DNA of 31,661 bases from Clostridia bacterium (GCA_017620455.1 JAFZQK010000023.1:1-31661); one strand, 5' to 3'; positions 13,395 to 21,822 are shown, numbered from the stretch's first letter. Translations and numbers: made by a program. The notes: generated by a model from the letters alone, not told the origin.

Positions 13395-14675
13395 TCATCG
13401 CTTCGTCAGCCGGGAGCCAAGAAAGATCAGGCAGCACAAAAGCGTCAGCCCGTGGCCCAGCAGCGACGCCTCCACCGCGCCCGCGATCCCCTGTCCCGGG
13501 GTCCATAGCCAGGTGTAAAGCAGCGTCGCGGCGCTGCCGGGCAGGGCGGAATACAGCGCCTTTTTCTGCAGCCCCAGCCCGGTCATCAGCCCGGAAACCG
13601 TCATCTGGACCGCCAGGATCACCGAAAGCGGGCAGGCCGTGCGGATCAGCGCCGTCAGTTCCGGCAGCCGGTACAGCCGCGCGGCCAGGACGGGAGAAAG
13701 CAAATACAGCGCAAGGGCGCAGCCGCAGCCCGTCAGCAGGGAAAAGGACAGCATTTTTCCCGCCAGCCGCCTTTCCGCCCCCCGGCTTTGGCACCGGGCC
13801 GCGGCGGGCCCGCCCACGGCGGACAGCGCGCCGGTCAGCAGCCCGGGCAGGAACATGAGGGGCATCACCATGCCGTTGAGCATCCCCAGGCGGCTGAGCG
13901 CCTCGGCATGGGACGCCCCGCCCGCCATCAGCCGCAGGGGGATCACCAGCGCGCACAGGCTGCGCAGCCCCGCATGGCAAAGCCGGTTCAGGATCAGCGG
14001 CAGCGAAAGGCGCCGGATCTGCCGCTGGAGCCCGCCGTCCGCCGCCCGGTCCGGAACGGGCAGACCTTTTGCCATCCTTTTTACGATCCCCAGCCCCGCT
14101 GTCTCCCCCAGCAGCGCCCCCAGGGCGATCACCCCCGCCCGGCCCGCCGCGCTCAGGCGCGGGATCAGGATTGCAAACGCCGCCACCGTCAGCAGCCGGA
14201 CGATCTGCTCCCCCAGTTCGCTCAGGTTCGGCGGCAGCGCGCGCCCCCGGCCGAAGAAATAACCGTCGTACGCGCAGGACAGGGCGATCAGAAGCGGGCA
14301 GGGAGAAAACAGGATCAGCGCGGGCAGGGTGCGCCCGTCCCCCAGCGCCCGGGCGATCCAGGGGGAGGAAAAAAGGAACAGCAGCGAAACGGCCAGCCCC
14401 AGCCGCAGCGCCATTTTCCTTCCGCAGCGCAGCACCCCGGCGGCGTCCTTTTCCGTTTTTGCCTTGGCCGCCAGGCGGCTCACCGCCCCGGGGATCCCCG
14501 CCGCGCCGGGGGTCACCGCCAGGGCGTGGGCGGAAGCGGCCAGCTCCGCCACCCCCAGGGCTTCCGCCCCCATGAGCCGGCTCACCCACAGCCGCATCCC
14601 GAACCCCATCAGCCGCACCAGCGCCCCGCTCCCCGCCGTGATCATGGCCTGCCGCTTCAATCCGCCTTCCTTCAT
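13395..14675 (-). CDS. SpoVB/MurJ-like flippase of the MOP superfamily
   Basis: The 426-residue polytopic membrane protein has about twelve hydrophobic segments. The N-terminal stretch RQAMITAGSGALVRLMGFGMRLWVSRLMGAEALGVAELA is characteristic of polysaccharide-biosynthesis/SpoVB flippases, and LLIALSCAYDGYFFGRGRA is a family-like cytoplasmic loop. Relatives move lipid-linked sugars such as lipid II across the membrane, and SpoVB does so in spore cortex synthesis. It is shorter than typical MurJ (about 500 residues), so a sporulation or undefined role is as likely as a housekeeping one. The start at 14675 has GGGAGGG 6 nt upstream; the ATG at 14681 is too close to that site. It is convergent with the peptidase gene and divergent from the redox operon. 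Confidence 0.82.
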   Translation of the reverse strand: MKEGGLKRQAMITAGSGALVRLMGFGMRLWVSRLMGAEALGVAELAASAHALAVTPGAAGIPGAVSRLAAKAKTEKDAAGVLRCGRKMALRLGLAVSLLFLFSSPWIARALGDGRTLPALILFSPCPLLIALSCAYDGYFFGRGRALPPNLSELGEQIVRLLTVAAFAILIPRLSAAGRAGVIALGALLGETAGLGIVKRMAKGLPVPDRAADGGLQRQIRRLSLPLILNRLCHAGLRSLCALVIPLRLMAGGASHAEALSRLGMLNGMVMPLMFLPGLLTGALSAVGGPAAARCQSRGAERRLAGKMLSFSLLTGCGCALALYLLSPVLAARLYRLPELTALIRTACPLSVILAVQMTVSGLMTGLGLQKKALYSALPGSAATLLYTWLWTPGQGIAGAVEASLLGHGLTLLCCLIFLGSRLTKR

Positions 14676-14750
14676 GGCCATCCCTCCCCGGGCAGTGTAT
14701 GAACGGAAAACGGGAAAACATGCGCCGGCGGCTCCCGGCGTTTCCCGCCC

Positions 14751-14779
14751 TTGTGAAACCGGGGAAAACATGCTATACT
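14751..14779 (+). promoter_or_regulatory. Promoter of the five-gene redox/sugar-acid operon
   Basis: TTGTGA (14751-14756), 17 nt, TATACT (14774-14779) with an extended TG at 14771-14772. No clear operator palindrome was found near it. Confidence 0.7.
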
Positions 14780-14825
14780 GTCAGGTGGATCGGAATGACC
14801 GCACAGAAGGGAAGAAAAGCGGACC

Positions 14826-16286
14826 ATGTATGACGTATTGATCATCGGCGGCGGCGTGGTGGGCTGCGCGGTGGCGCGGAAGCTGAGCCAGTACGCCGGG
14901 AATATCGCCCTGCTGGAAGCGGCGGAGGATATCGCCGACGGCGCCAGCAAGGCCAACAGCGGCATCGTCCACGCGGGCTACGACGCTAAGCCCGGCACGA
15001 AAAAGGCGTATTACAACGTGAAGGGCGCCCGGATGTACGGGCAGCTTTCCCGGGAGCTGGGCGTGCCGTACGTGCAGAACGGCGCGCTGGTGATCGGCTT
15101 TACCGGGGACGACCAAAAAACCCTGGAAAACCTGTATGAACAGGGCCTGGAAAACGGCGTGGAGGGCCTGCGCCTCATCGGGCGGGACGAAATACTGCGC
15201 CTGGAGCCCGAAACCAACGGGGAGGCGCTCTACGCCCTGGACGTGCCCGGCAGCGCCGTGGTGAGCCCCTATGAAATGACGCTGGCCCTGGCCTATCACG
15301 CCGCGGAGAACGGGGTGGAATTCTTCCTGGACTGTCCGGTGGGCAGGCTGTGGGCGGAGAAAGGCAAATGGTACGCGGAAACGCCCAAGGGCGTGTTCGG
15401 GGCCCGGGCCGTGGTCAACTGCGCCGGCGCTGGGAGCGCGGGCCTGCACAATATGATCTCGGATGAAAAGGTACAGCTGATCCCCCGGCGGGGGGAATAT
15501 TACCTGCTGGACGCCACGGTGAAGTGCCCCTTCACCCGCACCATGTTCCAGTGCCCGGGAAAAATGGGCAAGGGCGTGCTGGTGACCCCCACGGCCCACG
15601 GCAACACCCTGCTGGGCCCCTCCGCGGAGGACATTCCGGACGCTTTGGATACCGCCACCACCCGCAGGGGGCTGGATTTCGTGATGGAAAAATGCCGCCT
15701 CACCTGGCCGAAGATGAGCACCCGCCCCGTGATCACCACCTTCGCCGGGGTGCGGGCGCATCTTGCTTCGGGGGATTTCATCGTCGGCCCGGTGCACGGC
15801 GCGCCGGACGGGGCGTATGAAGCCGTGGGCATCGAAAGCCCCGGGCTCACCGCCGCCCCCGCCATCGGGGAGGAGCTGGGCGAAATGATCGCGGAGGACC
15901 TGAAAATGCCCAACCGGCGCATTTTCAAGGCCCCGGTGAAGCTGCTTAAGCCCTTCGCCGCCATGACGGAGGAGGAGCGCGCCGCCGCCTGCCGGGAAAA
16001 CCCGGAATACGGCCGCATCGTGTGCCGGTGCGAGGTGGTGACGGAGGCGGAGATCCGCGACGCCGTCCGCCGCCCCGTGGGCGCCCGGTCCATCGACGGC
16101 GTCAAGCGCCGCACCCGGGCCGGCATGGGCCGGTGCCAGGGCGGGTTCTGCTCTCCCCGGGTGATGGAGATCCTGTGCGAAGAAACGGGCCTGTCCCCCC
16201 TGGAGATCACCAAATGCGGCGGGGAAAGCCGCCTGCTGGCCGGGACGCTTAGGGATATCGCAAAGGAGGCCCGGGACCATGAATGA
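14826..16286 (+). CDS. FAD-dependent oxidoreductase, GlpA/LhgO-like, with C-terminal [2Fe-2S] BFD-like domain
   Basis: The 486-residue protein has a DAO-type FAD fold: the dinucleotide motif GGGVVG at 8-13 and the ASKANSGIVHAGYD segment near 40 that is typical of glycerol-3-phosphate dehydrogenases and L-2-hydroxyglutarate oxidases. The C-terminus has a BFD-like domain with cysteines C400-x-C402, C437 and C442 for a [2Fe-2S] cluster. The layout matches anaerobic GlpA-like dehydrogenases of Firmicutes, which pair with a GlpB-like flavoprotein as here. The substrate is uncertain because glpK, glpF and DUF1667 partners are absent and sugar-acid genes follow. It is the first gene of the operon and overlaps the next by 8 nt. 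Confidence 0.85.
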   Translation: MYDVLIIGGGVVGCAVARKLSQYAGNIALLEAAEDIADGASKANSGIVHAGYDAKPGTKKAYYNVKGARMYGQLSRELGVPYVQNGALVIGFTGDDQKTLENLYEQGLENGVEGLRLIGRDEILRLEPETNGEALYALDVPGSAVVSPYEMTLALAYHAAENGVEFFLDCPVGRLWAEKGKWYAETPKGVFGARAVVNCAGAGSAGLHNMISDEKVQLIPRRGEYYLLDATVKCPFTRTMFQCPGKMGKGVLVTPTAHGNTLLGPSAEDIPDALDTATTRRGLDFVMEKCRLTWPKMSTRPVITTFAGVRAHLASGDFIVGPVHGAPDGAYEAVGIESPGLTAAPAIGEELGEMIAEDLKMPNRRIFKAPVKLLKPFAAMTEEERAAACRENPEYGRIVCRCEVVTEAEIRDAVRRPVGARSIDGVKRRTRAGMGRCQGGFCSPRVMEILCEETGLSPLEITKCGGESRLLAGTLRDIAKEARDHE

Positions 16287-17559
16287 AAACGCGATCCGGG
16301 TGGACGTATTGGTGATCGGCGCGGGCCCGGCGGGCCTGGCCGCCGCCATCGCCGCGAAAAAGCAGGGCGTTGACAGCCTGATCGTCCTGGAGCGGGAGGA
16401 CCGGCCCGGGGGCATCCTGCGCCAGTGCATCCACAACGGCTTCGGGCTGCACCGCTTCAAGGAGGAACTGACCGGCCCCGAGTACGCCCAGCGGGACATC
16501 GACGCCGCCCGGGAAATGAAGATCGACATCCGCACCGGGGTAACGGTGCTGTCCGTGAGCCGGGAAAAGCGGGTCACCGCCGTGAGCCGGGAAAACGGAT
16601 TGCAGGTGTTTCAGGCGAAGGCCGTGGTGCTGGCCATGGGCTGCCGGGAGCGGCCCCGGGGGGCGCTGGCCATCCCCGGCACCCGCTGCGCCGGCATTTA
16701 CAGCGCCGGCACCGCCCAGAAATTCGTGAACCTGGAAGGCTATATGCCCGGCCGCCGGGTGGTGATCCTGGGCAGCGGGGACATCGGCCTCATCATGGCT
16801 CGGCGCATGACGCTGCAGGGGGCGAAGGTGCTGGCCTGCGTGGAGCTCATGCCCTATTCCAGCGGCCTCAACCGCAATATCGTCCAGTGCCTGCAGGATT
16901 ACGGCATCCCCCTGTATCTGTCCCACACCGTCGTGGACATTCACGGGCGGGAGCGCCTCACCGGCGTCACCGTGGCGAAGGTGGACGAAAACCGGAAGCC
17001 CATTCCCGGCACCGAAATGGAATTTGACTGCGATACCCTGCTGCTTTCCGTGGGCCTGATCCCGGAAAACGAGCTGAGCGTCGGCGCGGGGGTGGAGCTT
17101 TCCCCCGTTACCAGCGGCGCCGTGGTCACAGACAGCCTGGAAACCAGCGTGCCGGGGATCTTCGCCTGCGGGAACGTGCTCCACGTCCACGATCTGGTGG
17201 ACCACGTGAGCAGCGAATCCTTCAGGGCCGGGGAGGCCGCCGCCCGCTATGCCATGGGCCTGCGCCGCACGGGGCGGGAAATCGCCGTCCGGGACGGGCG
17301 GGGCGTCCGGGGCACGGTGCCCCAGAAGATCGTGCTGGACGGGGAGAACGGGGAGGTCCGCCTCATGTTCCGGCCGGATCAGGTGTACCGGGATCATTAC
17401 CTCACCGTGTACGCCGACGGGAAGGCCGTTTCCTCCGTGAAAAAAATGATCCTCACGCCCGGGGAAATGGCGGTGCAGCCGCTGAGCGATCAGCTGCTTT
17501 CCGCCTGCGCCGGCGCCAGGGAGATCACCCTGGCCGTCACGGTAGATAAGGCGGTATGA
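16279..17559 (+). CDS. FAD/NAD(P)-dependent oxidoreductase, GlpB-partner type
   Basis: The 426-residue flavoprotein has two dinucleotide-binding motifs, GAGPAG at 14-19 for FAD and GSGDIG at 165-170 for NAD(P)H. A Cys at 50 lies in GGILRQCIHNGFG, a hallmark of the small class found beside GlpA-like enzymes, and SVPGIFACGNVLHVHDLVDHVS is the C-terminal FAD motif. Such proteins usually take electrons from the partner dehydrogenase and pass them to NAD(P) or a quinone route. The reading frame overlaps both neighbours (8 nt before, 4 nt after), which implies a stoichiometric complex. Its physiological acceptor is not visible from sequence. Confidence 0.87.
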   Translation: MNENAIRVDVLVIGAGPAGLAAAIAAKKQGVDSLIVLEREDRPGGILRQCIHNGFGLHRFKEELTGPEYAQRDIDAAREMKIDIRTGVTVLSVSREKRVTAVSRENGLQVFQAKAVVLAMGCRERPRGALAIPGTRCAGIYSAGTAQKFVNLEGYMPGRRVVILGSGDIGLIMARRMTLQGAKVLACVELMPYSSGLNRNIVQCLQDYGIPLYLSHTVVDIHGRERLTGVTVAKVDENRKPIPGTEMEFDCDTLLLSVGLIPENELSVGAGVELSPVTSGAVVTDSLETSVPGIFACGNVLHVHDLVDHVSSESFRAGEAAARYAMGLRRTGREIAVRDGRGVRGTVPQKIVLDGENGEVRLMFRPDQVYRDHYLTVYADGKAVSSVKKMILTPGEMAVQPLSDQLLSACAGAREITLAVTVDKAV

Positions 17560-19451
17560 GCGCGGAATTTTCCCGGATCACCGCCTGCGGGGAATGCTGC
17601 GACGGATGCGCGAAAAAGGCGGACGGGCGCTGCCCCGGCTGTATCGAGGCGGACGGGTACGTGCCCGAATGGAAGGAAAGCGGCCGGTGCCGGGTGCATG
17701 CCTGCGCCCGGAGCCACGGGGCGCAGTTCTGCGGCGTATGCCCGGCGTTTCCCTGCGGGGAAACAGAAAAACTGATCCATTGGAACAAAGGGATCATGGC
17801 GCGCATGGAACAGCTCCGCGCGCTGTATGCAGAAAGGATGGAAACCGTGCTGACACTGAACGAACAGGGCTTGCAGAACCGCGCGGCCTGGGAAAAGGCG
17901 GGCTACGCCCTGCCGGGCTACGACCGGGAAAAAATGCGGGAAAACACGAAAGCCCGCCCCGCCTGGGTGCATTTCGGCTGCGGGAATATTTTCCGGGCCT
18001 TCCAGTGCATGGCCATGCAGCGGCTGCTGAACGCGGGCAAGGCCGACACCGGCATCGTGGCGGTGGAGGGCTTCGATTACGAGATCGTGGAGAAGGGCTA
18101 CCGCCCCTGCGGGGATTATACCCTGCTGGTGACGCTGAAAGCGGACGGCACGGTGGAAAAGACCGTGGTGGGGTCCATCGCGGAATCTTTGATGCTGGAC
18201 AGCGGGAATGAACGGGAGTACGCCCGGCTCAGGGAAATTTTCCGCAGTCCCGCGCTGCAGATGGCGTCCTTCACCATCACCGAAAAGGGCTACAGCCTGG
18301 TGAACGCCGGGGGCGAAGCGCTGCCCGCCGTGGCGGCGGATTTTGCCGCCGGCCCGGAAAAGCCGCAGAGCTACATCGGCAAGGTGGCCTCCCTGCTTTA
18401 TGCCCGGTACCGGGCCGGGGCGCTGCCCATCGCCATGGTGAGCATGGACAACTGCTCCCACAACGGGGACAAGCTGCGCGCCGCGGTGACCGCCTTTGCG
18501 GACGCATGGGGCGACGCGGGGTTCCTTGCGTACCTGAAGGACGGGAAAAAGGTCTCCTTCCCCTGGACCATGATCGACAAGATCACCCCCCGGCCCGACG
18601 CGTCGGTGGAGGAAATGCTGAAAAAGGACGGCCTGACCGGGCTGGCGCCGGTGATCACCTCCAAGGGCACCTATATCGCGCCCTACGTCAACGCCGAGGA
18701 AAGCGAATACCTGGTGATCGAGGATGATTTCCCGGCCGGCCGCCCGGCCCTGGAGGCGGCGGGGATCATCTTTACCGACCGGGACACGGTCAACAGGGTG
18801 GAGCGGATGAAGGTGTGCACCTGCCTGAACCCGCTGCATACCGCCCTGGCGGTGTTCGGCTGCCTGCTGGGGTATACCCGCATTTCCGCGGAAATGAAGG
18901 ATGCGGATCTGGTGCGCCTGATCCGGCGGGTGGGCTACACGGAAGGCCTGCCCGTGGTGACGGATCCCGGGGTCATCGACCCGAAGGCCTTCATTGACAC
19001 GGTGGTGAACGTGCGGCTCCCGAATCCCTTCATGCCCGACGCCCCCCAGCGCATCGCCACCGATACCAGCCAGAAGCTGCCCATCCGCTATGGGGAGACC
19101 CTGAAAGCGTATCTGGCCTCCGATCGGCTGGACGCAAAGGATCTGCAGGCGATCCCCCTGGTGCTGGCCGGGTGGCTCCGGTATCTGCTGGCGGTGGACG
19201 ACGCGGGGAACGCTTTTGAGCTCAGCGGGGACCCCATGTTGCCGGCGCTGCTGCCGCTGATGGCGGCGTTCCGCCTGGGAGAAAAGCCGGCGCCGGAGCA
19301 GGTGAAAAATCATCTGGAAGGCTTGCTGCGGAACGAAAAGGTGTTCGGGGTGGATCTGATCCGGGCCGGGCTGGCCGACCGGGTGTGCGCCCTGTTTGCG
19401 GATATGCTGGAAGGAAAAGGCGCGGTGCGCGCCGCGCTGCGCAGGATTTGA
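17556..19451 (+). CDS. DUF3795 cysteine-rich module fused to mannitol dehydrogenase/fructuronate reductase family enzyme
   Basis: The 631-residue protein has two parts. Residues 1-80 hold eleven cysteines (11, 14, 15, 18, 26, 29, 45, 50, 59, 62, 67) in the DUF3795 pattern, including RCPGC, C-x4-C and FCGVC...FPC. From about residue 98 it is a polyol/uronate dehydrogenase: WVHFGCGNIFRAF (137-149) is the NAD-binding start, and KVCTCLNPLH is the family's Lys-x5-Asn-x2-His catalytic motif (K419, N425, H428). UxuB members reduce fructuronate to mannonate with NADH. The start ATG overlaps the previous stop, so the cysteine module is translated. An internal GTG at 17847 with AAAGG 9 nt upstream could also give the enzyme alone. 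Members of each family usually occur alone. Confidence 0.82.
   Translation: MSAEFSRITACGECCDGCAKKADGRCPGCIEADGYVPEWKESGRCRVHACARSHGAQFCGVCPAFPCGETEKLIHWNKGIMARMEQLRALYAERMETVLTLNEQGLQNRAAWEKAGYALPGYDREKMRENTKARPAWVHFGCGNIFRAFQCMAMQRLLNAGKADTGIVAVEGFDYEIVEKGYRPCGDYTLLVTLKADGTVEKTVVGSIAESLMLDSGNEREYARLREIFRSPALQMASFTITEKGYSLVNAGGEALPAVAADFAAGPEKPQSYIGKVASLLYARYRAGALPIAMVSMDNCSHNGDKLRAAVTAFADAWGDAGFLAYLKDGKKVSFPWTMIDKITPRPDASVEEMLKKDGLTGLAPVITSKGTYIAPYVNAEESEYLVIEDDFPAGRPALEAAGIIFTDRDTVNRVERMKVCTCLNPLHTALAVFGCLLGYTRISAEMKDADLVRLIRRVGYTEGLPVVTDPGVIDPKAFIDTVVNVRLPNPFMPDAPQRIATDTSQKLPIRYGETLKAYLASDRLDAKDLQAIPLVLAGWLRYLLAVDDAGNAFELSGDPMLPALLPLMAAFRLGEKPAPEQVKNHLEGLLRNEKVFGVDLIRAGLADRVCALFADMLEGKGAVRAALRRI
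17831..17849 (+). promoter_or_regulatory. Possible internal translation start for the dehydrogenase part
   Basis: AGAAAGG at 17831-17837 precedes a GTG at 17847 by 9 nt. This start would give MLTLNEQGLQNRAAW, the usual N-terminus of fructuronate reductases. It suggests that the cysteine module and the enzyme were once separate genes that became fused in frame, or that both long and short products are made. Confidence 0.4.
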
Positions 19452-19466
19452 CGGGAGGGAAAAAGC

Positions 19467-20105
19467 ATGAACGATATGATGAAAAAGCTGAACAGAATCG
19501 GCATCGTGCCCGTGGTGGTGCTGGAGAGCGCGGAGGACGCGCTGCCCCTGGCGGAGCAGCTGGCGGCGGGCGGGCTGCCCTGCGCGGAGGTCACCTTCCG
19601 CACCGCCGCCGCAGAGGAATCCATCCGCCGGATGGCGAAAGCGTTTCCGGATATGATCGTGGGCGCGGGCACGGTGCTCACCTGCGAACAGGCGGACCGG
19701 GCCGTGGACGCCGGGGCGAAGTTCATCGTAAGCCCCGGCTTCAACCCGAAGGTGACCGAGCACGTGCTCAAAAAAGGCGTGCCCATGACCCCCGGGGTCT
19801 GCACCCCCACGGAGATCGAAGCGGCGCTGCAGTTTGATCTGGACGTGCTTAAGTTCTTCCCCGCCGAGCCCTCGGGGGGCCTGAAAATGATCAAGGCCCT
19901 GGCCGCGCCTTACGTGGGGCTGCATTTCATGCCCACCGGCGGCATCAACGCGGAAAACGTGCGGGATTACCTGAAATATGACCGGATCGTGGCCTGCGGC
20001 GGCAGCTGGATGGTCAGCGGCAGGCTGGTGAAGGAAGGCAATTTTGCGGAGATCGGCCGCCTGGTGCGGGAAGCCGCGGGGATCGTGAGGGAGATCCGGG
20101 GATGA
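19467..20105 (+). CDS. eda: KDPG/KHG aldolase
   Basis: The 212-residue TIM-barrel enzyme has GIVPVVVLE at the first strand, EVTFRT at 41-46 with the catalytic Glu, MIVGAGTVLT, FIVSPGFNP, and LKFFPAE at 127-133 with the Schiff-base Lys128. It cleaves 2-keto-3-deoxy-6-phosphogluconate to pyruvate and glyceraldehyde 3-phosphate, or 4-hydroxy-2-oxoglutarate. Its place behind a fructuronate reductase-like gene points to hexuronate or sugar-acid breakdown, although mannonate dehydratase and KDG kinase, which would complete the known pathway, are not in this window. Its ribosome binding site is GGGAGG. Its last bases overlap the DUF1858 start. Confidence 0.94.
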   Translation: MNDMMKKLNRIGIVPVVVLESAEDALPLAEQLAAGGLPCAEVTFRTAAAEESIRRMAKAFPDMIVGAGTVLTCEQADRAVDAGAKFIVSPGFNPKVTEHVLKKGVPMTPGVCTPTEIEAALQFDLDVLKFFPAEPSGGLKMIKALAAPYVGLHFMPTGGINAENVRDYLKYDRIVACGGSWMVSGRLVKEGNFAEIGRLVREAAGIVREIRG

Positions 20106-20332
20106 CGGAGCTGAATGAAAGCACCCGCGTGCAGGCGCTGATCGACCGGTATCCCTTTCTGGTGGACGAAGCGATCCGGATCGACGAAAGGTTCGCCATG
20201 ATCCGGAATCCCTTTGTCCGGGCGCTGGTGAAAAAAGCCACCCTGGGGGATCTGAGCCGCCGGGCCGGCATCCCCATGGAGCAGATTACCGGCACCATCC
20301 GGGACCTGCTGGAAAAGCACGGCGAGGCATGA
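20102..20332 (+). CDS. DUF1858 domain protein
   Basis: The 76-residue helical protein fits DUF1858: LIDRYPFLVDEAIRIDERFAMIRNPFVRALVKKATLGDLSRRAGIP. This domain occurs alone or in front of DUF438, hybrid-cluster and iron-sulfur repair proteins, and some members carry cysteines that this one lacks. No enzymatic role is known. The ATG overlaps the aldolase stop (ATGA), so translation is coupled. As the last gene of the operon it may be a small partner of the redox enzymes, which is inference from position alone. A strong terminator follows. Confidence 0.75.
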   Translation: MTELNESTRVQALIDRYPFLVDEAIRIDERFAMIRNPFVRALVKKATLGDLSRRAGIPMEQITGTIRDLLEKHGEA

Positions 20333-20353
20333 CCGCCCCGGACGGGCGAAGGA

Positions 20354-20394
20354 AGCTGCGGGCACATGAAAAATGTGTCCGCAGCTCTTTTCTT
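20354..20394 (+). terminator. Intrinsic terminator of the five-gene operon
   Basis: A 14-bp stem (AGCTGCGG arm from 20354, one G-T pair) with a 5-nt loop (20368-20372) and the complementary arm 20373-20386 is followed by CTTTTCTT. Confidence 0.8.
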
Positions 20395-20416
20395 GCCGCC
20401 CGAAACGTGGTACAAT
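20388..20416 (+). promoter_or_regulatory. Extended -10 promoter of the HTH-like protein gene
   Basis: TACAAT (20411-20416) is preceded by TGG (20408-20410), forming an extended -10. The -35 (TTTTCT at 20388-20393, 17-nt spacer) is weak and overlaps the T tract of the terminator. Confidence 0.45.
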
Positions 20417-20450
20417 GGAAAAAAGAAGAAAGCAAAGGGTGGGACGCGGC

Positions 20451-21782
20451 ATGGAAGCGATGAGCCAATGTCTCCGCGCATGGATGAAAGCGGAGGAAAC
20501 GTCCGCCGCGGCGCTGGCGGAAAGGCTGGGCTACCGGAGCAAAACGACGGTGCTGCGGCTGCTGCACGGAAAAAGCAGCGCGGATTCCTGCCGGCAGCTG
20601 TACGAAAAGCTGCGGCCCGGGCTGTCCCTGGACTGGCAGGTGCGCTTCGAGCGGGCGCTGCGGGTGGAAAGGACGGGCCCGGCGCGGTATGCGGTGCTGG
20701 AAGCCCTGGAAAGGCGGCTGTTCCGCCCCGGGGAGGAGGAATCGCTTCCCTTGTCCGCCTGGCCGCTTCCGCCCTTCGTGACCCGGGGGCAGATCCTGCT
20801 GCTGGGCCGCTGCGGGAAACAGTCCTGGGCGGAGGGCTGGCTTTCCCTGGCGGGGATCGGGGTCACCCAGTACCTCACCGAAAACGAGCTCCTGACCGTC
20901 CCCTCCGTCCTGCCCTTTCTGATCGGGCACATGACCGAGCTGCGCTATCAGGCGGTGCTGGTGCGGGGGGACGGGCCGGACGCCCTGCCCTGGAACACCG
21001 CGTTTTTCATGGCGGACGGCCGGGCGTATCTGCTGTATTGGGATGGGGAAAAAGCGTCCTGGCTGGGGCTGCCGGGCGGGGCGGACAGCCTTCGCCGGCT
21101 CCTGTCCGGGCTGGAGAAGGCCGGGCTGACCCCGCTGTACCGTTTCGATCAGCTGAAAAACGGCAGCGATTATATCAGGTTCACCGAAAAAGCGTATCAG
21201 ATGGAGCGCAACCGCGCGGCCCTGATCCTCAAGCCCACGCCGGGGATGCAGATGATGCCCGCCGAGGCGGTGAAGCAGAGCTTCGAGGATTATCTCGCCC
21301 GGAACCTGGAGCCGGTCTCCGCCGCCCGGGAGACCCTGATCCGCACCTACGAACAACGGGTCGGGAATTTTTACGGCCGCGCCAGGCCCACCCGCCTGAT
21401 CCTGTCCTTCCGGGCCATGGAGGAGTTCGCCCGCACCGGCGTCATGGCGGATCAGTTTTTCGCCTGCCGGCCCTTCACCGCGGCGGAGCGGATGCAGATT
21501 TTGCAGGCGCTGCGCCGGTTTTCGCAGAAGCCGGGGGTTTCCCTTTTGTTCCGGGACGGCCCGGCCTGGCCCGTGTCCGCCGAAGCGTATCACGGCGTGG
21601 GCGCGCTGTTTTACCCCAGTGCCGCCAGCTACAACTCGGATCAGGAAACGTACCGGGAGCTGTTCCTCCCCGGGCAGGCGTTTTACGATCTGACGGAAGG
21701 GCTGATGCGGGGGATGGCGCCGGACGCGGAAATGCCGGACGCCGGGGCCGCGTTCGATGCGCTGACGGCCGCCTGCCGGTAA
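20451..21782 (+). CDS. Uncharacterised protein with N-terminal HTH-like segment
   Basis: I do not recognise a family for this 443-residue soluble protein. Residues 1-60 resemble a Cro/C1-type helix-turn-helix (RAWMKAEETSAAALAERLGYRSKTTVLRLLHGKSS), so DNA binding is possible. The rest is mixed alpha/beta without transmembrane segments or an obvious catalytic motif. It contains aromatic strands such as NTAFFMADGRAYLLYWDGEKASWLGLP that look like a sensor or ligand-binding fold. The start at 20451 has AAAGGGTGGG 7 nt upstream. It is a single-gene unit between two terminators, directly after the redox operon, so a regulator of that operon is one possibility among others. Confidence 0.7.
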   Translation: MEAMSQCLRAWMKAEETSAAALAERLGYRSKTTVLRLLHGKSSADSCRQLYEKLRPGLSLDWQVRFERALRVERTGPARYAVLEALERRLFRPGEEESLPLSAWPLPPFVTRGQILLLGRCGKQSWAEGWLSLAGIGVTQYLTENELLTVPSVLPFLIGHMTELRYQAVLVRGDGPDALPWNTAFFMADGRAYLLYWDGEKASWLGLPGGADSLRRLLSGLEKAGLTPLYRFDQLKNGSDYIRFTEKAYQMERNRAALILKPTPGMQMMPAEAVKQSFEDYLARNLEPVSAARETLIRTYEQRVGNFYGRARPTRLILSFRAMEEFARTGVMADQFFACRPFTAAERMQILQALRRFSQKPGVSLLFRDGPAWPVSAEAYHGVGALFYPSAASYNSDQETYRELFLPGQAFYDLTEGLMRGMAPDAEMPDAGAAFDALTAACR

Positions 21783-21790
21783 AATAAACC

Positions 21791-21822
21791 GAACGGACAC
21801 AGAAAAACTGTGTTCGTTTTTG
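21791..21822 (+). terminator. Intrinsic terminator after the HTH-like protein gene
   Basis: ACACAG and CTGTGT arms around a five-A loop, extended with an imperfect GAACG/CGTTTTT base, run into a T tract. Confidence 0.6.

Noticed and set aside
14826..17559. Naming the first two flavoenzymes glpA and glpB
   Set aside because: The folds fit, but no glycerol kinase, glycerol facilitator or DUF1667 gene is present, and the operon continues with sugar-acid genes, so the substrate is open.
17490..19925. An 811-codon frame on the minus strand opposite the dehydrogenase and aldolase genes
   Set aside because: It is His/Gln/Arg/Gly-rich shadow sequence from third-position G+C bias. The plus-strand genes have clear family motifs. 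Similar shadows at 4175-5866, 11304-12887 and 14781-16577 were rejected for the same reason.
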